Shown: positions 1 to 11,929 of the stretch, piece after piece
Layout: every line of letters begins with the position of its first letter
How positions within the stretch are numbered: the first letter of the stretch is position 1
From: Helicobacter pylori
GTDB lineage: Bacteria > Campylobacterota > Campylobacteria > Campylobacterales > Helicobacteraceae
Length of the DNA: 64,000 nucleotides
Assembly: GCF_001653455.1 (NCBI RefSeq)
Contig: NZ_CP011486.1
Coordinates: 806,001 to 870,000 of the forward strand
Direction: 5' to 3'
The notes under the pieces: model-generated
The model's input: the letters and a program-made list of their open reading frames with translations, nothing else
The model's database searches: none
Told to the model about the DNA's origin: nothing
Made by a program: the position numbers and the translations under genes

Positions 1-16
1 CAAACTTTTAGGCTAG
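1..16 (+). CDS. trxA: Thioredoxin TrxA, last codons only
   Basis: The first 16 bases read as the codons for Lys-Leu-Leu-Gly followed by TAG. H. pylori thioredoxin 1 ends in NKLLG as I recall it, and trxA lies directly upstream of trxB in this species, so this is the 3-prime end of trxA. The stop lies 5 bases before the trxB start, which suggests one transcription unit for thioredoxin and its reductase. Only four residues are visible, so the call rests on context. Confidence 0.75.
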
Positions 17-21
17 TAGCC

Positions 22-957
22 ATGATAGATTGCGCGATTATTGGAGGTGGTCCTGCAGGTTTGAGTGCGGGGCTTTATGCCACTAGAGGCGGTGTTAAGA
101 ACGCCGTTTTGTTTGAAAAAGGAATGCCTGGAGGGCAAATCACTAGCAGTAGCGAGATTGAAAACTACCCGGGCGTGAAGGAAGTGGTGAGCGGGTTGGA
201 TTTCATGCAACCATGGCAAGAGCAATGCTTTCGCTTTGGCTTAAAGCACGAAATGACTGCCATTCAAAGGGTTTCCAAAAAAGACACTCATTTTGTTATT
301 TTGGCAGAAGACGGCAAAACTTTTGAAGCTAAAAGCGTGATTATCGCTACCGGCGGTAGTCCTAAACGCACAGGCATTAAAGGCGAGTCAGAGTATTGGG
401 GTAAAGGCGTGAGCACTTGTGCAACATGCGATGGCTTCTTTTATAAAAATAAGGAAGTAGCGGTGCTTGGTGGGGGCGATACCGCCGTAGAAGAAGCGAT
501 TTATTTAGCCAATATCTGCAAAAAAGTCTATCTCATCCACAGGAGAGATGGCTTTAGGTGTGCACCTATCACTTTAGAGCATGCTAAAAAGAACGATAAA
601 ATTGAGTTTTTAACCCCTTATGTGGTGGAAGAAATCAAGGGCGATAGTGCTGGTGTGTCTTCTTTAAGCGTTAAAAATACAGCCACTAACAAAACAAGCG
701 AATTGGTTGTGCCGGGATTTTTTGTTTTTGTGGGTTACGATGTGAATAATGCGGTATTGAAGCAAGAGGACGGCTCGATGCTGTGCAAATGCGATGAATA
801 CGGCTCAATAGTCGTGGATTTTTCCATGAAAACAAATGTTCAAGGTTTGTTTGCGGCGGGAGATATTCGCATTTTTGCCCCTAAACAAGTGGTTTGCGCG
901 GCAAGCGATGGTGCTACGGCGGCTTTAAGCGTGATTTCTTATTTAGAACACCATTAA
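22..957 (+). CDS. trxB: Thioredoxin reductase
   Basis: A 311-residue FAD/NADPH flavoenzyme of the cytoplasm that uses NADPH to reduce thioredoxin, supporting peroxide defence and ribonucleotide reduction. The N-terminal FAD-binding motif [10 protein letters not shown] is at residues 8-17. The redox-active pair Cys133-Ala-Thr-Cys136 lies in the NADPH domain, the NADPH motif [10 protein letters not shown] follows at about 150-159, and the C-terminal FAD motif AAGD is near 273. Length is normal for low-molecular-weight bacterial TrxB. ATG at 22 is used, a few bases after the trxA stop. A stable hairpin follows the gene at 968-987. The call is secure. Confidence 0.97.
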   Translation: MIDCAIIGGGPAGLSAGLYATRGGVKNAVLFEKGMPGGQITSSSEIENYPGVKEVVSGLDFMQPWQEQCFRFGLKHEMTAIQRVSKKDTHFVILAEDGKTFEAKSVIIATGGSPKRTGIKGESEYWGKGVSTCATCDGFFYKNKEVAVLGGGDTAVEEAIYLANICKKVYLIHRRDGFRCAPITLEHAKKNDKIEFLTPYVVEEIKGDSAGVSSLSVKNTATNKTSELVVPGFFVFVGYDVNNAVLKQEDGSMLCKCDEYGSIVVDFSMKTNVQGLFAAGDIRIFAPKQVVCAASDGATAALSVISYLEHH

Positions 958-967
958 ATCAGGCTTA

Positions 968-987
968 TAACCCTAGATTTAGGGTTA
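968..987 (+). terminator. Hairpin downstream of trxB
   Basis: A perfect 8-bp inverted repeat (TAACCCTA, loop GATT, TAGGGTTA) begins 10 bases after the trxB stop and is followed by a short pyrimidine-rich stretch. It fits a transcription terminator for the trxA-trxB unit, although the T run is weak. Confidence 0.55.
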
Positions 988-1158
988 TGGGCTTTTGCTC
1001 CAAACATTCATTTGACTCTTCAAAGCTTATAAAGTATTTTAGTTTTTTGTTATTTTAGTTGCAATGCAATTTCACTCTCTCGCTATTTATTTTTAATTAA
1101 AAATTGATCGCAAAATTTAAAAACGCTTCAAAACATTTTTTACAATCAACATGATAAA

Positions 1159-1282
1159 AGAACTTGCTTAGTCAAGCGGCAATCTCTTAAAAAGCGCTCT
1201 TTAGAGGGATTTAGTTGGGGGTTGTGGGTGGAAGAACTATTTTACCCCCTATCCCCTTAAGAGTTTTATGATAAAACAGAGC
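1159..1282 (+). repeat. Dispersed intergenic repeat, copy 1
   Basis: Part of the 366-base gap between trxB and the glycosyltransferase. It shares an ordered set of blocks with five other gaps in this window: an AGCTTG..AAGCG-type hairpin, a TCTTAAAAAAGCGCTCTT-like block, a G-rich block, and ACCCCCTATCCCCTTAAG followed by AGTTTTA. Here it reads in the plus direction. No open frame with a start is visible. The rest of the gap holds the trxB hairpin and the promoter of the next gene. Confidence 0.7.
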
Positions 1283-1292
1283 CTAAAAACGA

Positions 1293-1298
1293 TATAAT
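1293..1298 (+). promoter_or_regulatory. -10 box for the glycosyltransferase gene
   Basis: A perfect TATAAT preceded by GA lies 26 bases upstream of the TTG start at 1324. This is the typical H. pylori sigma-80 extended -10 arrangement, in which the -35 box is poorly conserved. The leader would be about 20 bases long. Confidence 0.6.
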
Positions 1299-1323
1299 GG
1301 ATTAAAAATTATGGGAGTTTGGC

Positions 1324-2145
1324 TTGCGTGTTTTTATCATTTCTTTAAATAAAAAAGTGTGCGACACATTTGGTTTAGTTTTTAGAGACACTACAACTCT
1401 ACTCAATAATATCAACGCCACCCACCATAAAGCCGAAATTTTTGATGCGATTTATTCTAAGACTTTTGAAGGCGGGTTGCACCCCCTAGTTAAAAAGCGC
1501 TTGCACCCCTATTTCATCGCGCAAAACATCAAAGACATGGGGATTGCAATCGATCTCATCAGTGAGTTTTCTAAGTTTTATTACGCTTTAAAATACCATG
1601 CGAAATTTATGAGTTTGGGAGAGCTTGGGTGTTATGCGAGTCATTATTCTTTATGGGAAAAATGCATAGATTTGAATGAGCCGATTTGTATTTTAGAAGA
1701 TGACATCACTTTGAAAGAAAATTTTAAAGAGGACTTGGATTTTTTAGAAAAACACATTCAAGAATTAGGCTATGTGCGTTTGATGCATTTACCATATGAT
1801 CCCAATGTCAAAAGTGAGCCATTAGATCATCAAAACCAAGAGATACAAGAATATATAGGGATCATTAAGGCTTATAGCGAAGGGGTGGGGACGCAAGGCT
1901 ATGTGATTACGCCCAAAATCGCCAAAGTTTTTTTAAAATACAGCCAGAGATGGGTTGTTCCTGTGGATACAATAATGGACGCTACTTTTATCCATGGCGT
2001 GAAAAACCTGGTGTTACAATCTTTTGCGATCGCTGATGATGAGCAAATTTCTACGATAGCGCGAAAAGAAGAGCCCTACAGCCCCAAAATCGCCTTAATG
2101 AGAGAACTCCATTTTAAATATTTGAAATGGTGGCAGTTTGTATGA
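1324..2145 (+). CDS. Family 25 glycosyltransferase (LPS galactosyltransferase)
   Basis: A 273-residue glycosyltransferase of the GT25 (Lex2B/LgtB-type) family. In H. pylori the equivalent gene is described as a beta-1,4-galactosyltransferase that builds N-acetyllactosamine units for O-antigen Lewis structures. The N-terminus RVFIISLNKK is the family signature; GELGCYASHYSLWEKC near residue 100 and the acidic ILEDD at about 123-127 are the donor/metal-binding region. The start is TTG with GGGAG about 8 bases upstream. It stands alone, with an intergenic repeat before it and the RRM gene convergent after it. No homopolymer tract is seen, so it does not look phase-variable. Linkage specificity cannot be read from sequence. 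Confidence 0.85.
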   Translation: MRVFIISLNKKVCDTFGLVFRDTTTLLNNINATHHKAEIFDAIYSKTFEGGLHPLVKKRLHPYFIAQNIKDMGIAIDLISEFSKFYYALKYHAKFMSLGELGCYASHYSLWEKCIDLNEPICILEDDITLKENFKEDLDFLEKHIQELGYVRLMHLPYDPNVKSEPLDHQNQEIQEYIGIIKAYSEGVGTQGYVITPKIAKVFLKYSQRWVVPVDTIMDATFIHGVKNLVLQSFAIADDEQISTIARKEEPYSPKIALMRELHFKYLKWWQFV

Positions 2146-2362
2146 CTTGCAAAAGATGATAAAAATACTAAAAAACATTTAAGGCTTTAATTTTTGATTA
2201 GAACAAGACTGATTTTTAATCGCTTTGAGAATGGATTAAAGTTTTAAATGGATTTCAAAAGAGTTTCAACCCCTTTTAGCTTCTACGCACAATTTAAATA
2301 AGACGCATTAAGAGAATGAAGTGCATTAGAAAACGATTTCTAATTTTCTAATGCTATTAAGA

Positions 2363-2611
2363 TTAAGATTTTTTAGGATTAGCTTCGGTTACCCTAATCG
2401 TTCTGCCCATAAAATCCGTATTGTCCAATTTAGCGATCGCTTCACTAACGCCCTCTTCTTGCATTTCTACAAAGCCAAAACCTTTGGGTTTCTTCGTTTC
2501 CCTGTCATAAATAAGCTTGACATTAAACACTTTGCCAAATTGACTGAAAAGCTCCTTGACTTGCTCGCTGGTAGCACTATAAACCAAATTCCCTACATAA
2601 ATGTTTTTCAA
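2363..2611 (-). CDS. RRM-family RNA-binding protein
   Basis: A protein of 82 residues consisting almost entirely of one RNA-recognition motif. RNP2 is seen as IYVGNL near the N-terminus and RNP1 as KGFGFVEM near the middle, with aromatic residues in both for base stacking. The frame is open from a GTG at 2626, but a GGAG sits about 8 bases before the TTG at 2611. That start gives MKNIYVGNL, the usual family N-terminus and the 82-residue length known for the H. pylori protein. Single-RRM proteins of this type occur in epsilonproteobacteria and cyanobacteria, where they act as RNA chaperones or regulators. The target RNAs are unknown. Confidence 0.9.
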   Translation of the reverse strand: MKNIYVGNLVYSATSEQVKELFSQFGKVFNVKLIYDRETKKPKGFGFVEMQEEGVSEAIAKLDNTDFMGRTIRVTEANPKKS

Positions 2612-2794
2612 GATAAAATTCTCCACTAAAAAAATAACAACATACCCATAAGAATATGAAAAAGTTATAAAAAAGTAACACTTCTAAAACCCAAACACAT
2701 CCAAAACAGAAGTATGATGGATTGTATCCAATGATTGCTTAAAAAATTATAAAAGCTATTAAAATTGAGTATTGATAATAAAATACAAAAGAAC

Positions 2795-2890
2795 CTACGC
2801 AAGCAAGCGGTGATTTTAAAAAGCGTTATTAGGGGGAGCATGCTTTCAAAATTACCCCCTATCCTTTTAAAAGTTTTACCATAAACAAAG
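2795..2890 (+). repeat. Dispersed intergenic repeat, copy 2
   Basis: Lies in the long gap between the RRM gene and atpB. It carries the blocks AAGCAAGCG, TTTTAAAAAGCG, GGGGG, a TTTCAAAATT-like stretch, then ACCCCCTATCC and AAAGTTTTA, in the same order and direction as copy 1. No coding potential was seen. Confidence 0.65.
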
Positions 2891-2916
2891 TTTTAAAAAA
2901 CAAAAGTTAAGATAGT

Positions 2917-3262
2917 TTAAGCGGATTTCTCGTATCTCTTAATACAAGTTTTGCTTATACCTAAAAACTCACACTCTTTTAAATCAAGCAAAAAATATTT
3001 TTTTATCCTTTTAAACTCACTCAAACGATCCTTTTAAAAGCTCACTATCTTAATTGATATGGTTTCTTCTTTTTGCAAGTTCGTTTTTTGAGCGTTTTAT
3101 TTTATAACCCATAACCCACCATAAGACTTCCAATTATCGCTACAAATGATACTTTCATCTAATCCACTTCTACCATTTAATTAAATAGTGTTTTCGCATT
3201 CTCATTAAACTTTTGAATTGGTTTGATGATTTTGATGAGAGCTTATTTTGACCCTTAAAAAA
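2917..3262 (-). pseudogene. Remnant of an IS1595-type transposase
   Basis: On the minus strand this gap reads, across interrupted frames, as the C-terminal half of an IS1595 (ISXO2-like) DDE transposase. One stretch (3110-3165) encodes LDESIICSDNWKSYGGLW, matching the family's core where an aspartate is followed by W-K-S/A-Y. Further on (2960-3030) comes RLSEFKRIKKYFL and then LDLKECEF, matching the terminal KRR-L-x-K-F-x-G-I and HLKECEF segment. Internal stop codons interrupt it and no start is left, so it is dead. The motif match is from memory of the family and needs a profile search. No terminal inverted repeats were identified. Confidence 0.55.
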
Positions 3263-3314
3263 TATTAAAGCCAAATAAAACTTTGGCTTGCAATACCTAA
3301 ACAAAAATATTTAT

Positions 3315-3995
3315 TTAATACCCTTCATCGGTTAAAACAGCCCCTGCCAAATACACATAAGTGAGAATCATAAAAACAAAAGCTTGCAAAATCCCCATGA
3401 AAAATAAAACCATAAAGGGCGCTACAGGAACAGCCCAAGGCACCAATAAGAGCATGATGAGCAAAAACATGTCATCGCCCTTGATATTCCCAAACAAACG
3501 AAACGATAAAGACACGATCCTAGAAAAATGCGAAATGATCTCAATAGGGAACATGAAAGGCGCAAGCCACTTCACAGGACCTGCAAAATGGGCGAAATAT
3601 TTAAAAAAGCCTTGCACCCTAATGCCTTCAAAATGGTAATAAAAAAACACAATCAGCGCTAAAACCAGCGTGAAACTCCAGCTAGCCGTGGGGGATTCAA
3701 AACCAGGAATGATGCCTATCATGTTAGAAAAAAAGACATACAAAGCGATCGTGCCAGCTAGGGGGAAGTATTTGCGGGCCAATTCTTCGCCTATAATATC
3801 CTTAGCCACGCTCAAAATCGCGCTAATAATGCTTTCATACACATTTTGCAACCCCATAGGCACCATCTGCATTTTGCGCGATGCGCCAAGAGAAATTAAA
3901 AACATTAAAACCGCTGTCAAAACAACGAAAAAACCGGTGATAAAATCATGATTGGAGCTAAAAAAATTAGCAATAGTAAATACTCTGTGTTCCAT
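3315..3995 (-). CDS. atpB: ATP synthase F0 subunit a
   Basis: A 226-residue inner-membrane proton-channel subunit of the F0F1 ATP synthase. It is strongly hydrophobic with about five membrane spans. The conserved helix with the essential arginine is seen as [14 protein letters not shown] at about residues 163-176, and further conserved residues lie in the last span. Length is normal for the short epsilonproteobacterial form. As in other Helicobacter, it is away from the main atp operon. It is transcribed alone, with an IS remnant downstream and guaB beyond its 5-prime end. Confidence 0.96.
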   Translation of the reverse strand: MEHRVFTIANFFSSNHDFITGFFVVLTAVLMFLISLGASRKMQMVPMGLQNVYESIISAILSVAKDIIGEELARKYFPLAGTIALYVFFSNMIGIIPGFESPTASWSFTLVLALIVFFYYHFEGIRVQGFFKYFAHFAGPVKWLAPFMFPIEIISHFSRIVSLSFRLFGNIKGDDMFLLIMLLLVPWAVPVAPFMVLFFMGILQAFVFMILTYVYLAGAVLTDEGY

Positions 3996-4116
3996 GAAAA
4001 AGTTTCTCTAAGCCTTATTGAAAATTTCCTTAATTGTAGCAATTAAGTTTTAAAAACTCATTAAACCAAGCTTTTTAACGAGTTTTTTAACAATTTGTCT
4101 TGTTTTCTTTTAAAAT

Positions 4117-6934
<2,818 letters not shown>

Positions 6935-6991
6935 GTTTTAGCCTTACAAAAAATTTAATGGTAGTTTAACATGCTTAGGTATAAAACGAGC

Positions 6992-7582
6992 TTATAAGAG
7001 CGTTTTTAAAAAGCGTTCAACCTGCTTATTTAAATCTTTCAAACTGGAGCTGTTGTCTATAATGTAATCGCTCATGGCGCGTTTTTGCTCTATATCCATT
7101 TGACAAGCTAAGCGCTGCAAAATCTCAGATTCTTTGAGTTTGTCTCGCTCTAAAAGGCGCTCAATTTGTAAAGCTCTTGGCGCATAGATTAAGACCACTT
7201 TACTCACAGGATAGCGTTTTTTACCCCCCACTTCAAAAAACAAAGGGATGTCTAAAAAATACACTTGATGATTTTTCTCTAATTCACAGGCTTTTTTAAG
7301 CATGCACTCACGGATTAAGGGGTGCAAAAAATCCTCTAGCCACTTTAATTTATTAGCATTTTGAAACACGATCGCGCCAAGTTTTTTTCTGTCAAGAACA
7401 TCCTTTTCTAAAATACTTGATCCAAAATGTTGGGCGATCTCTAGCCGATGCTCTTGCAACAATTGATGGGCGATTTTATCCGCATCTAAGATTTGATAGC
7501 CTTGCGATTGCAATAATTTAATGGTGGTGCTTTTACCGGTGCCTATCCCCCCTGTGAGAGCGATAGCGTTTTTTAAAACCAT
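6992..7582 (-). CDS. coaE: Dephospho-CoA kinase
   Basis: Phosphorylates dephospho-CoA on its ribose, the last step of coenzyme A synthesis. The P-loop GGIGTGKS is at residues 10-17 of the 196-residue product starting at ATG 7582. The CoaE aspartate in ILDADKIAHQ and the helical lid with the ERLLERDKL basic motif are present. The frame is open further upstream, to an ATG at 7660, but that would run about 77 bases into speE, so the start one base after the speE stop is chosen. Together with coaBC (15939) and coaX (36803), the window holds several steps of CoA synthesis. Confidence 0.94.
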   Translation of the reverse strand: MVLKNAIALTGGIGTGKSTTIKLLQSQGYQILDADKIAHQLLQEHRLEIAQHFGSSILEKDVLDRKKLGAIVFQNANKLKWLEDFLHPLIRECMLKKACELEKNHQVYFLDIPLFFEVGGKKRYPVSKVVLIYAPRALQIERLLERDKLKESEILQRLACQMDIEQKRAMSDYIIDNSSSLKDLNKQVERFLKTLL

Positions 7583-7583
7583 T

Positions 7584-8372
7584 TTAAGATTTGATATTGT
7601 CTTTAAGGATTTCTTGTAGATTTTTAGGGAGAGCGAATGCGGCCCTGTGAATGTCTTCATTATAATACCTCACGCTTTTTAGCGCTTCTATTTTTGGTGT
7701 GATCAAATCTTTTAAGGGGTGGGTTTTTAAAGACGCATAAATATAACCCTTATTGCTCAAAATCCTTAAAGGCGCTACAAAAGGCATGACAACAGAAAAA
7801 AACTCGCCCATGTTTTTCAGGGCGTTTTGCATGCTCACATGCTCTAATAGCGGATGTTTGGCTACCGAAATCAACACGCCATCTTCTTTAAGCATTCTTT
7901 TTAAACCATCAATTTTATGCTTGTCCGGCTCTTGCAAGCAAAGAACTAAATCGTATTTTTTAATGTCTAAATCTAAGAGTTGTTTGGCATGCGTGAAATT
8001 CTTATTGTTTTTCACTTCATGGAAATGGGGGAAAAAACTAATAAAACTATCCAAGATTTTTTCATCTGCTTGCACAAAATCCACATGCGCATCGTATTTA
8101 AAAAGCTGGTGGGCTAATTCCAAATCAAACCCATCTACAATCAAAACTTCTTTAAGCTCTTTTTTAGTGCAACCCCCCATGTGAGCGAGCAATTCGCTTT
8201 CAATATGCAAAAAATTCTTGAACAACAACTGGCGGTTAAGCATCGCAATCTCGCCAAAATCCTTAGATTTAAAAATCTCTAAGATATTATGATCACTTCT
8301 AACATCTAATAATTTCGCTTCTATGGTGTATTCTTTACGCAAATACGGCGTGATTTCTTGGGTGATCCACAT
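7584..8372 (-). CDS. speE: Spermidine synthase-like aminopropyltransferase
   Basis: A 262-residue cytosolic protein of the spermidine synthase fold, transferring an aminopropyl group from decarboxylated S-adenosylmethionine to putrescine. The divergent Helicobacter form is recognised by its N-terminus [15 protein letters not shown], the [13 protein letters not shown] segment and the [15 protein letters not shown] nucleotide-binding region, where other SpeE proteins have GGGDGG. The acidic gate loop is degenerate, as is known for the H. pylori enzyme. An ATG two codons earlier (8378) is possible, but the purine-rich AGAG is better spaced from 8372. coaE starts immediately after the stop. Confidence 0.9.
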   Translation of the reverse strand: MWITQEITPYLRKEYTIEAKLLDVRSDHNILEIFKSKDFGEIAMLNRQLLFKNFLHIESELLAHMGGCTKKELKEVLIVDGFDLELAHQLFKYDAHVDFVQADEKILDSFISFFPHFHEVKNNKNFTHAKQLLDLDIKKYDLVLCLQEPDKHKIDGLKRMLKEDGVLISVAKHPLLEHVSMQNALKNMGEFFSVVMPFVAPLRILSNKGYIYASLKTHPLKDLITPKIEALKSVRYYNEDIHRAAFALPKNLQEILKDNIKS

Positions 8373-8446
8373 TGACATTCTCTCATCACTTTGTAATATT
8401 TAATTTATATGCTACCCAAAAAATCTAAATTATTATAATAAAAGCC

Positions 8447-9322
8447 CTAACTTTCCTTAAGACATTCTAAAAAGAGTTCCGTATCGCTCTTAAATCGTTC
8501 TTTTTTAAAATCCAAATCAATGCTAATGGCTTTATGCTGGCTGTCTAATTTATCGGTTGAATGCTTTTTTAACACCATTTGACACTTTGAAACCTCAATC
8601 GCATCTAAAGCCTTATCCGTCATGTAAAGATCATCGCTCTTTTTTTCTAACAAAAACGATTCATAAAAAGGCCTTAAACTCAAATCGCTGTTATTGGTGG
8701 TATAAACATACGAAGAAATCTTGCCCTTAAATTGAGCGATCTGTGTTTTCGTGTCATTAAAAGCGAAAGTTTGGATCTGGCGATCTTTATCGTTTTGATC
8801 TTTTAAAAAACGCTTCAAGGCTTTGGATTTGATTTCTATCAAAAATTGATCCCCATCTCTATTTAAAGCAATATCCCCATTCTTTAGGGGGTAGAAATTT
8901 TGTTGGGAATATTCAATGAGTCTTGGATTTTTGGTTTCTTTTTTAGGCTTGTAAAGGAACGGGTTTTTTTCATTATTAGCGTTGTTATGGGACTCGTTTT
9001 GGTATAGGGGTGGGTTTTTTTCATTATCGTTGGGTTCATTCAATAAAATCAAAGGGGTTTCTTTAGGGTCATTGTCTCCATCGTTTATTAATTGGGCGAA
9101 AGCGTGTGTTTCATTTGTAGGGTGTGCATGGTGGTACACCATGTTTTTTAAAAAAATCGTTTCACTAAAAACTTCATAATCAGAATCCACATAGCTAGGG
9201 CGTTTAGAGCCGTCATTTTCTTGCTCTTGGGCTTTTTTTTGCAATTTAATGAAACCCTCTTGCGAGCAAGCTAAAAAGCACAAAACCACGATTGCCACAA
9301 CCATTTTTTTGACCAAAAACAA
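8447..9322 (-). CDS. Putative lipoprotein of unknown function
   Basis: A 291-residue protein beginning with a lysine-flanked hydrophobic segment that ends VVLCFLACSQ, a plausible but imperfect lipobox, so it is probably exported and lipid-anchored. The region from about residue 90 to 140 is low-complexity and rich in Asn, Glu, Lys and Pro (repeats of the type NEKNPxLY), suggesting a flexible linker. After it comes a soluble domain without motifs I recognise. The frame starts at TTG 9322, with AAGGGT before it; an ATG at 9304 is an alternative. It lies divergent from der and may share a promoter region with it. Function unknown. Confidence 0.75.
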   Translation of the reverse strand: MFLVKKMVVAIVVLCFLACSQEGFIKLQKKAQEQENDGSKRPSYVDSDYEVFSETIFLKNMVYHHAHPTNETHAFAQLINDGDNDPKETPLILLNEPNDNEKNPPLYQNESHNNANNEKNPFLYKPKKETKNPRLIEYSQQNFYPLKNGDIALNRDGDQFLIEIKSKALKRFLKDQNDKDRQIQTFAFNDTKTQIAQFKGKISSYVYTTNNSDLSLRPFYESFLLEKKSDDLYMTDKALDAIEVSKCQMVLKKHSTDKLDSQHKAISIDLDFKKERFKSDTELFLECLKES

Positions 9323-9398
9323 TGCCAGACCCTTATTTAAGCTTTAAATAACTATAATATTGTAATCTAATTTTGATTAAAATGAAGCGATAAGAAAG

Positions 9399-10781
9399 AT
9401 GAATGCAAGCACCTTAAAAACCATTGCGATCTTAGGCCAGCCTAATGTGGGGAAAAGTTCACTATTTAACCGCTTGGCTAAAGAAAGGATCGCTATCACT
9501 TCAGACTTTGCAGGCACAACACGAGACATTAACAAACGAAAAATCGCGCTAAATGGTCATGAAGTGGAGCTTTTAGATACAGGGGGCATGGCTAAAGACG
9601 CTTTTTTATCTAAAGAAATCAAAGCGTTTAATTTAAAAGCCGCTCAAATGAGCGATTTGATTTTGTATGTTGTAGATGGCAAGTCTATCCCTAGCGATGA
9701 AGACATCAAGCTTTTTAGAGAGGTTTTTAAGATCAATCCTAATTGCTTTTTAGTGATTAATAAAATTGATAACGACAAAGAAAAAGAGCGAGCTTATGCG
9801 TTTTCTTCTTTTGGCATGCCAAAGAGTTTTAATATTTCCGTTTCGCACAACAGGGGCATTAGCGTTTTAATTGATGCAATATTGAATGCGTTAGGTTTAA
9901 CCAAAGTCATAGAGCAAGATTTGGATACAGATATTTTAGAAAGCTTAGAAACCCCTAATAACGCAGAAGAAGAAAATAATGGAGAAGAAATCATTCAAGT
10001 GGGTATTATCGGTAGGGTGAATGTGGGCAAAAGCTCGCTTTTAAACGCGCTCACAAAAAAAGAAAGAAGCATCGTCTCTAGCGTGGCTGGCACGACTATT
10101 GACCCCATAGATGAAACCATTTTAGTGAAAAATCAAAAAATTTGCTTTGTGGATACCGCTGGCATCAGGCATAGGGGCAAAATTTTAGGCATTGAAAAAT
10201 ACGCGCTAGAACGCACTCAAAAAGCCTTAGAAAAATCCCACATTGCACTTTTAGTTTTAGACGTGAGCGCTCCTTTTGTGGAATTGGACGAAAAGATCAG
10301 CTCTTTAGCAGATAAACACTCTTTAGGGATCATTCTTATTTTAAACAAATGGGACATCCGCTACGCCCCTTATGAAGAGATCATGGCGGTCTTAAAAAGG
10401 AAATTCCGCTTTTTAGAATACGCCCCTGTGATCACAACCAGCTGCTTAAAAACGCGCCATATTGAAGAGATCAAACATAAAATTATAGAAGTCTATGAGT
10501 GTTTTTCTAAACGCATTCCTACAAGCTTGCTCAATAGCGTGATTTCTCAAGCCACCCAAAAACACCCTTTACCAAGCGATGGAGGGAAATTAGTGAAAGT
10601 GTATTACGCCACGCAATTTGCCACCAAGCCCCCTCAAATCTCGCTGGTAATGAATCGCCCTAAAGCCTTGCATTTCAGCTACAAACGCTATTTGATCAAC
10701 ACCTTAAGGAAAGAATTTAATTTTTTAGGCACGCCTTTAATCCTTAACGCTAAAGATAAAAAGAGCGCTCAAACCAATTAA
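9399..10781 (+). CDS. der: Ribosome-assembly GTPase Der (EngA)
   Basis: A 460-residue double-GTPase for maturation of the 50S ribosomal subunit. The first G domain has [12 protein letters not shown] (about 13-24), DTGG and NKID; the second has [12 protein letters not shown] (about 205-216), DTAG and NKWD. The C-terminal KH-like domain carries [16 protein letters not shown]-type residues. Length and order are normal. ATG at 9399 is preceded by AAGAAAG. In E. coli der lies beside yfgM and bamB; here the likely equivalents are a separate pair near 37-40 kb. Confidence 0.97.
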   Translation: MNASTLKTIAILGQPNVGKSSLFNRLAKERIAITSDFAGTTRDINKRKIALNGHEVELLDTGGMAKDAFLSKEIKAFNLKAAQMSDLILYVVDGKSIPSDEDIKLFREVFKINPNCFLVINKIDNDKEKERAYAFSSFGMPKSFNISVSHNRGISVLIDAILNALGLTKVIEQDLDTDILESLETPNNAEEENNGEEIIQVGIIGRVNVGKSSLLNALTKKERSIVSSVAGTTIDPIDETILVKNQKICFVDTAGIRHRGKILGIEKYALERTQKALEKSHIALLVLDVSAPFVELDEKISSLADKHSLGIILILNKWDIRYAPYEEIMAVLKRKFRFLEYAPVITTSCLKTRHIEEIKHKIIEVYECFSKRIPTSLLNSVISQATQKHPLPSDGGKLVKVYYATQFATKPPQISLVMNRPKALHFSYKRYLINTLRKEFNFLGTPLILNAKDKKSAQTN

Positions 10782-10844
10782 TTTTTTTAAAGGTTAAACC
10801 CCCTTAAAAAAGCGTTTTTGCTTGATTTATCTTTAGGATTTGAT

Positions 10845-10850
10845 TATAAT
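10845..10850 (+). promoter_or_regulatory. -10 box for hup
   Basis: TATAAT preceded by GAT lies 72 bases before the hup start, giving a leader of about 65 bases. No -35 box stands out, as usual in this species. Confidence 0.5.
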
Positions 10851-10922
10851 TATTGCTCACAGTCAGTCAATGCTAGGCGATGAGCTTGAGTTTTGGCATC
10901 CATTAGAAAAGGGGTTATCCAC

Positions 10923-11207
10923 ATGAACAAAGCGGAATTTATTGATTTGGTTAAAGAAGCAGGTAAATACAACAGCAAAAGAGAAGCCGAAGAAGCGATC
11001 AACGCCTTTACTTTAGCGGTAGAGACAGCTTTAAGCAAGGGTGAGAGCGTGGAGCTGATCGGTTTTGGCAAGTTTGAAACTGTAGAGCAAAAAGGCAAAG
11101 AGGGCAAAGTGCCAGGAAGCGATAAAACTTATAAAACTGAAGACAAACGAGTGCCTAAATTCAAAGCCGGTAAAATCCTTAAACAAAAAGTTGAAGAAGG
11201 CAAGTAA
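10923..11207 (+). CDS. hup: HU-type DNA-binding protein
   Basis: A 94-residue histone-like protein that bends and compacts DNA and protects it from acid and oxidative damage. It begins MNKAEFIDLVKEAG, has the DNA-binding arm region with GFGKFET and ends with the basic FKAGKILKQKVEEGK. The frame is open to an ATG at 10893, but AAGGGG precedes the ATG at 10923, which gives the standard HU N-terminus. It is the only HU gene normally present in H. pylori. It has its own promoter and is followed by a tRNA gene. Confidence 0.96.
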   Translation: MNKAEFIDLVKEAGKYNSKREAEEAINAFTLAVETALSKGESVELIGFGKFETVEQKGKEGKVPGSDKTYKTEDKRVPKFKAGKILKQKVEEGK

Positions 11208-11280
11208 GCTTGATTCACTCAGCAAGGGACTTATAAAAAAGTTTCTTGCTTTTTATAACTTTCTATAATATATCTAAAAT

Positions 11281-11357
11281 GTCCTTGTAGCTCAGCTGGA
11301 TAGAGCGTACGATTCCTAATCGTAAGGTCGTGGGTTCGAATCCCGCCAAGGACACCA
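11281..11357 (+). tRNA. tRNA-Arg, anticodon CCU
   Basis: A complete cloverleaf: acceptor strand GTCCTTG pairs with CAAGGAC, discriminator A, and an encoded CCA at 11355-11357. The anticodon stem TACGA/TCGTA encloses loop TTCCTAA with anticodon CCT at 11315-11317, reading the AGG arginine codon. The T arm is GTGGG-TTCGAAT-CCCGC. It lies 73 bases after hup. Confidence 0.97.
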
Positions 11358-11572
11358 CTTGCACGATTTTTACTATATAGGGATTTAAAAATAATCGTTG
11401 TTTGTAAAAATTGATAATTAAAAAAGCAATTAATAAAAAGCAATTGATAAACTCTTTTTTGACTCATTTTAAAAAATTTAGCCCCATTCTTAAAGAAGCG
11501 TTTCAAAAATTTTACTTTTTTTAATTTTTGGTTTTCAATTTTTGGTTTTGTTTAAAGCACCTTAACAAAAAT

Positions 11573-11595
11573 CCCAAACATCTTTAATGTTTGGG
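11573..11595. terminator. Strong bidirectional hairpin
   Basis: A 9-bp perfect inverted repeat (CCCAAACAT, 5-base loop, ATGTTTGGG) flanked by A-rich sequence on the left, with an additional AAGCACC/GGTGCTT pairing further out. It lies in the 572-base gap after the tRNA and fits a terminator. No gene was found nearby on the minus strand that would need it. Confidence 0.5.
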
Positions 11596-11639
11596 TGCTT
11601 CACTTGATTGGCAATAACTAAAGCTTTTTATTAAAAATG

Positions 11640-11795
11640 TTTTTTGAACTTTGTCTCATTTTTATAGTAAAATTCTTTCTCTTAAGGGGATAGATGGTAT
11701 TTTGAAAAATTCTCCCCCCATAACCCCCAAAGAGCGCTTTTTTAAGAGATGATCACTCAATTAAAATGAAGCTCCTTGCTATTTAATCTTAAAAA
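11640..11795 (-). repeat. Dispersed intergenic repeat, copy 3
   Basis: Minus orientation. It carries the blocks CTTAAGGGGATAGATGGTAT, TTTTGAAAAATTCTCCCCCC, ACCCCCAAAGAGCGC, TTTTTTAAGAGATGATC and a CTCAATTAAAATGAAGCTC hairpin region, matching copies 1 and 4 in order. It lies between the tRNA-Arg gene and the FlgP-like gene. The rest of that gap is A/T-rich filler. Confidence 0.7.
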
Positions 11796-11896
11796 ATGCC
11801 TTTGAGCCTTTTTTAGATCTATGATCAACGCTTAATCAATTTAAACCTTGCTACAATTTAGCAAGACTCCAACATGACAAATCCATTCAAAAATGA

Positions 11897-11902
11897 TATA
11901 AT
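11897..11902 (+). promoter_or_regulatory. -10 box for the FlgP-like operon
   Basis: TATAAT in the context GATATAATAG lies 28 bases upstream of the ATG at 11930, followed by AAGGAAA as ribosome-binding site. It is probably the sigma-80 promoter of the two lipoprotein genes and perhaps of the genes behind them. Confidence 0.55.
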
Positions 11903-11929
11903 AGCCTTGATGAACTCATTTTAAGGAAA

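Noticed and set aside
958-1323. AapA/IsoA-type toxin-antitoxin locus in the repeat-bearing gaps
   Set aside because: No small frame resembling the AapA peptides was found in any of the six repeat copies on either strand.
3361-3951. Plus-strand open frames within atpB
   Set aside because: They are reverse-complement shadows of a clear membrane protein gene, without ribosome-binding sites or motifs.
11231-11506. Minus-strand open frame of 91 codons across the tRNA-Arg gene
   Set aside because: It is antisense to a complete tRNA and its sequence is the usual translation of tRNA DNA; no other support.
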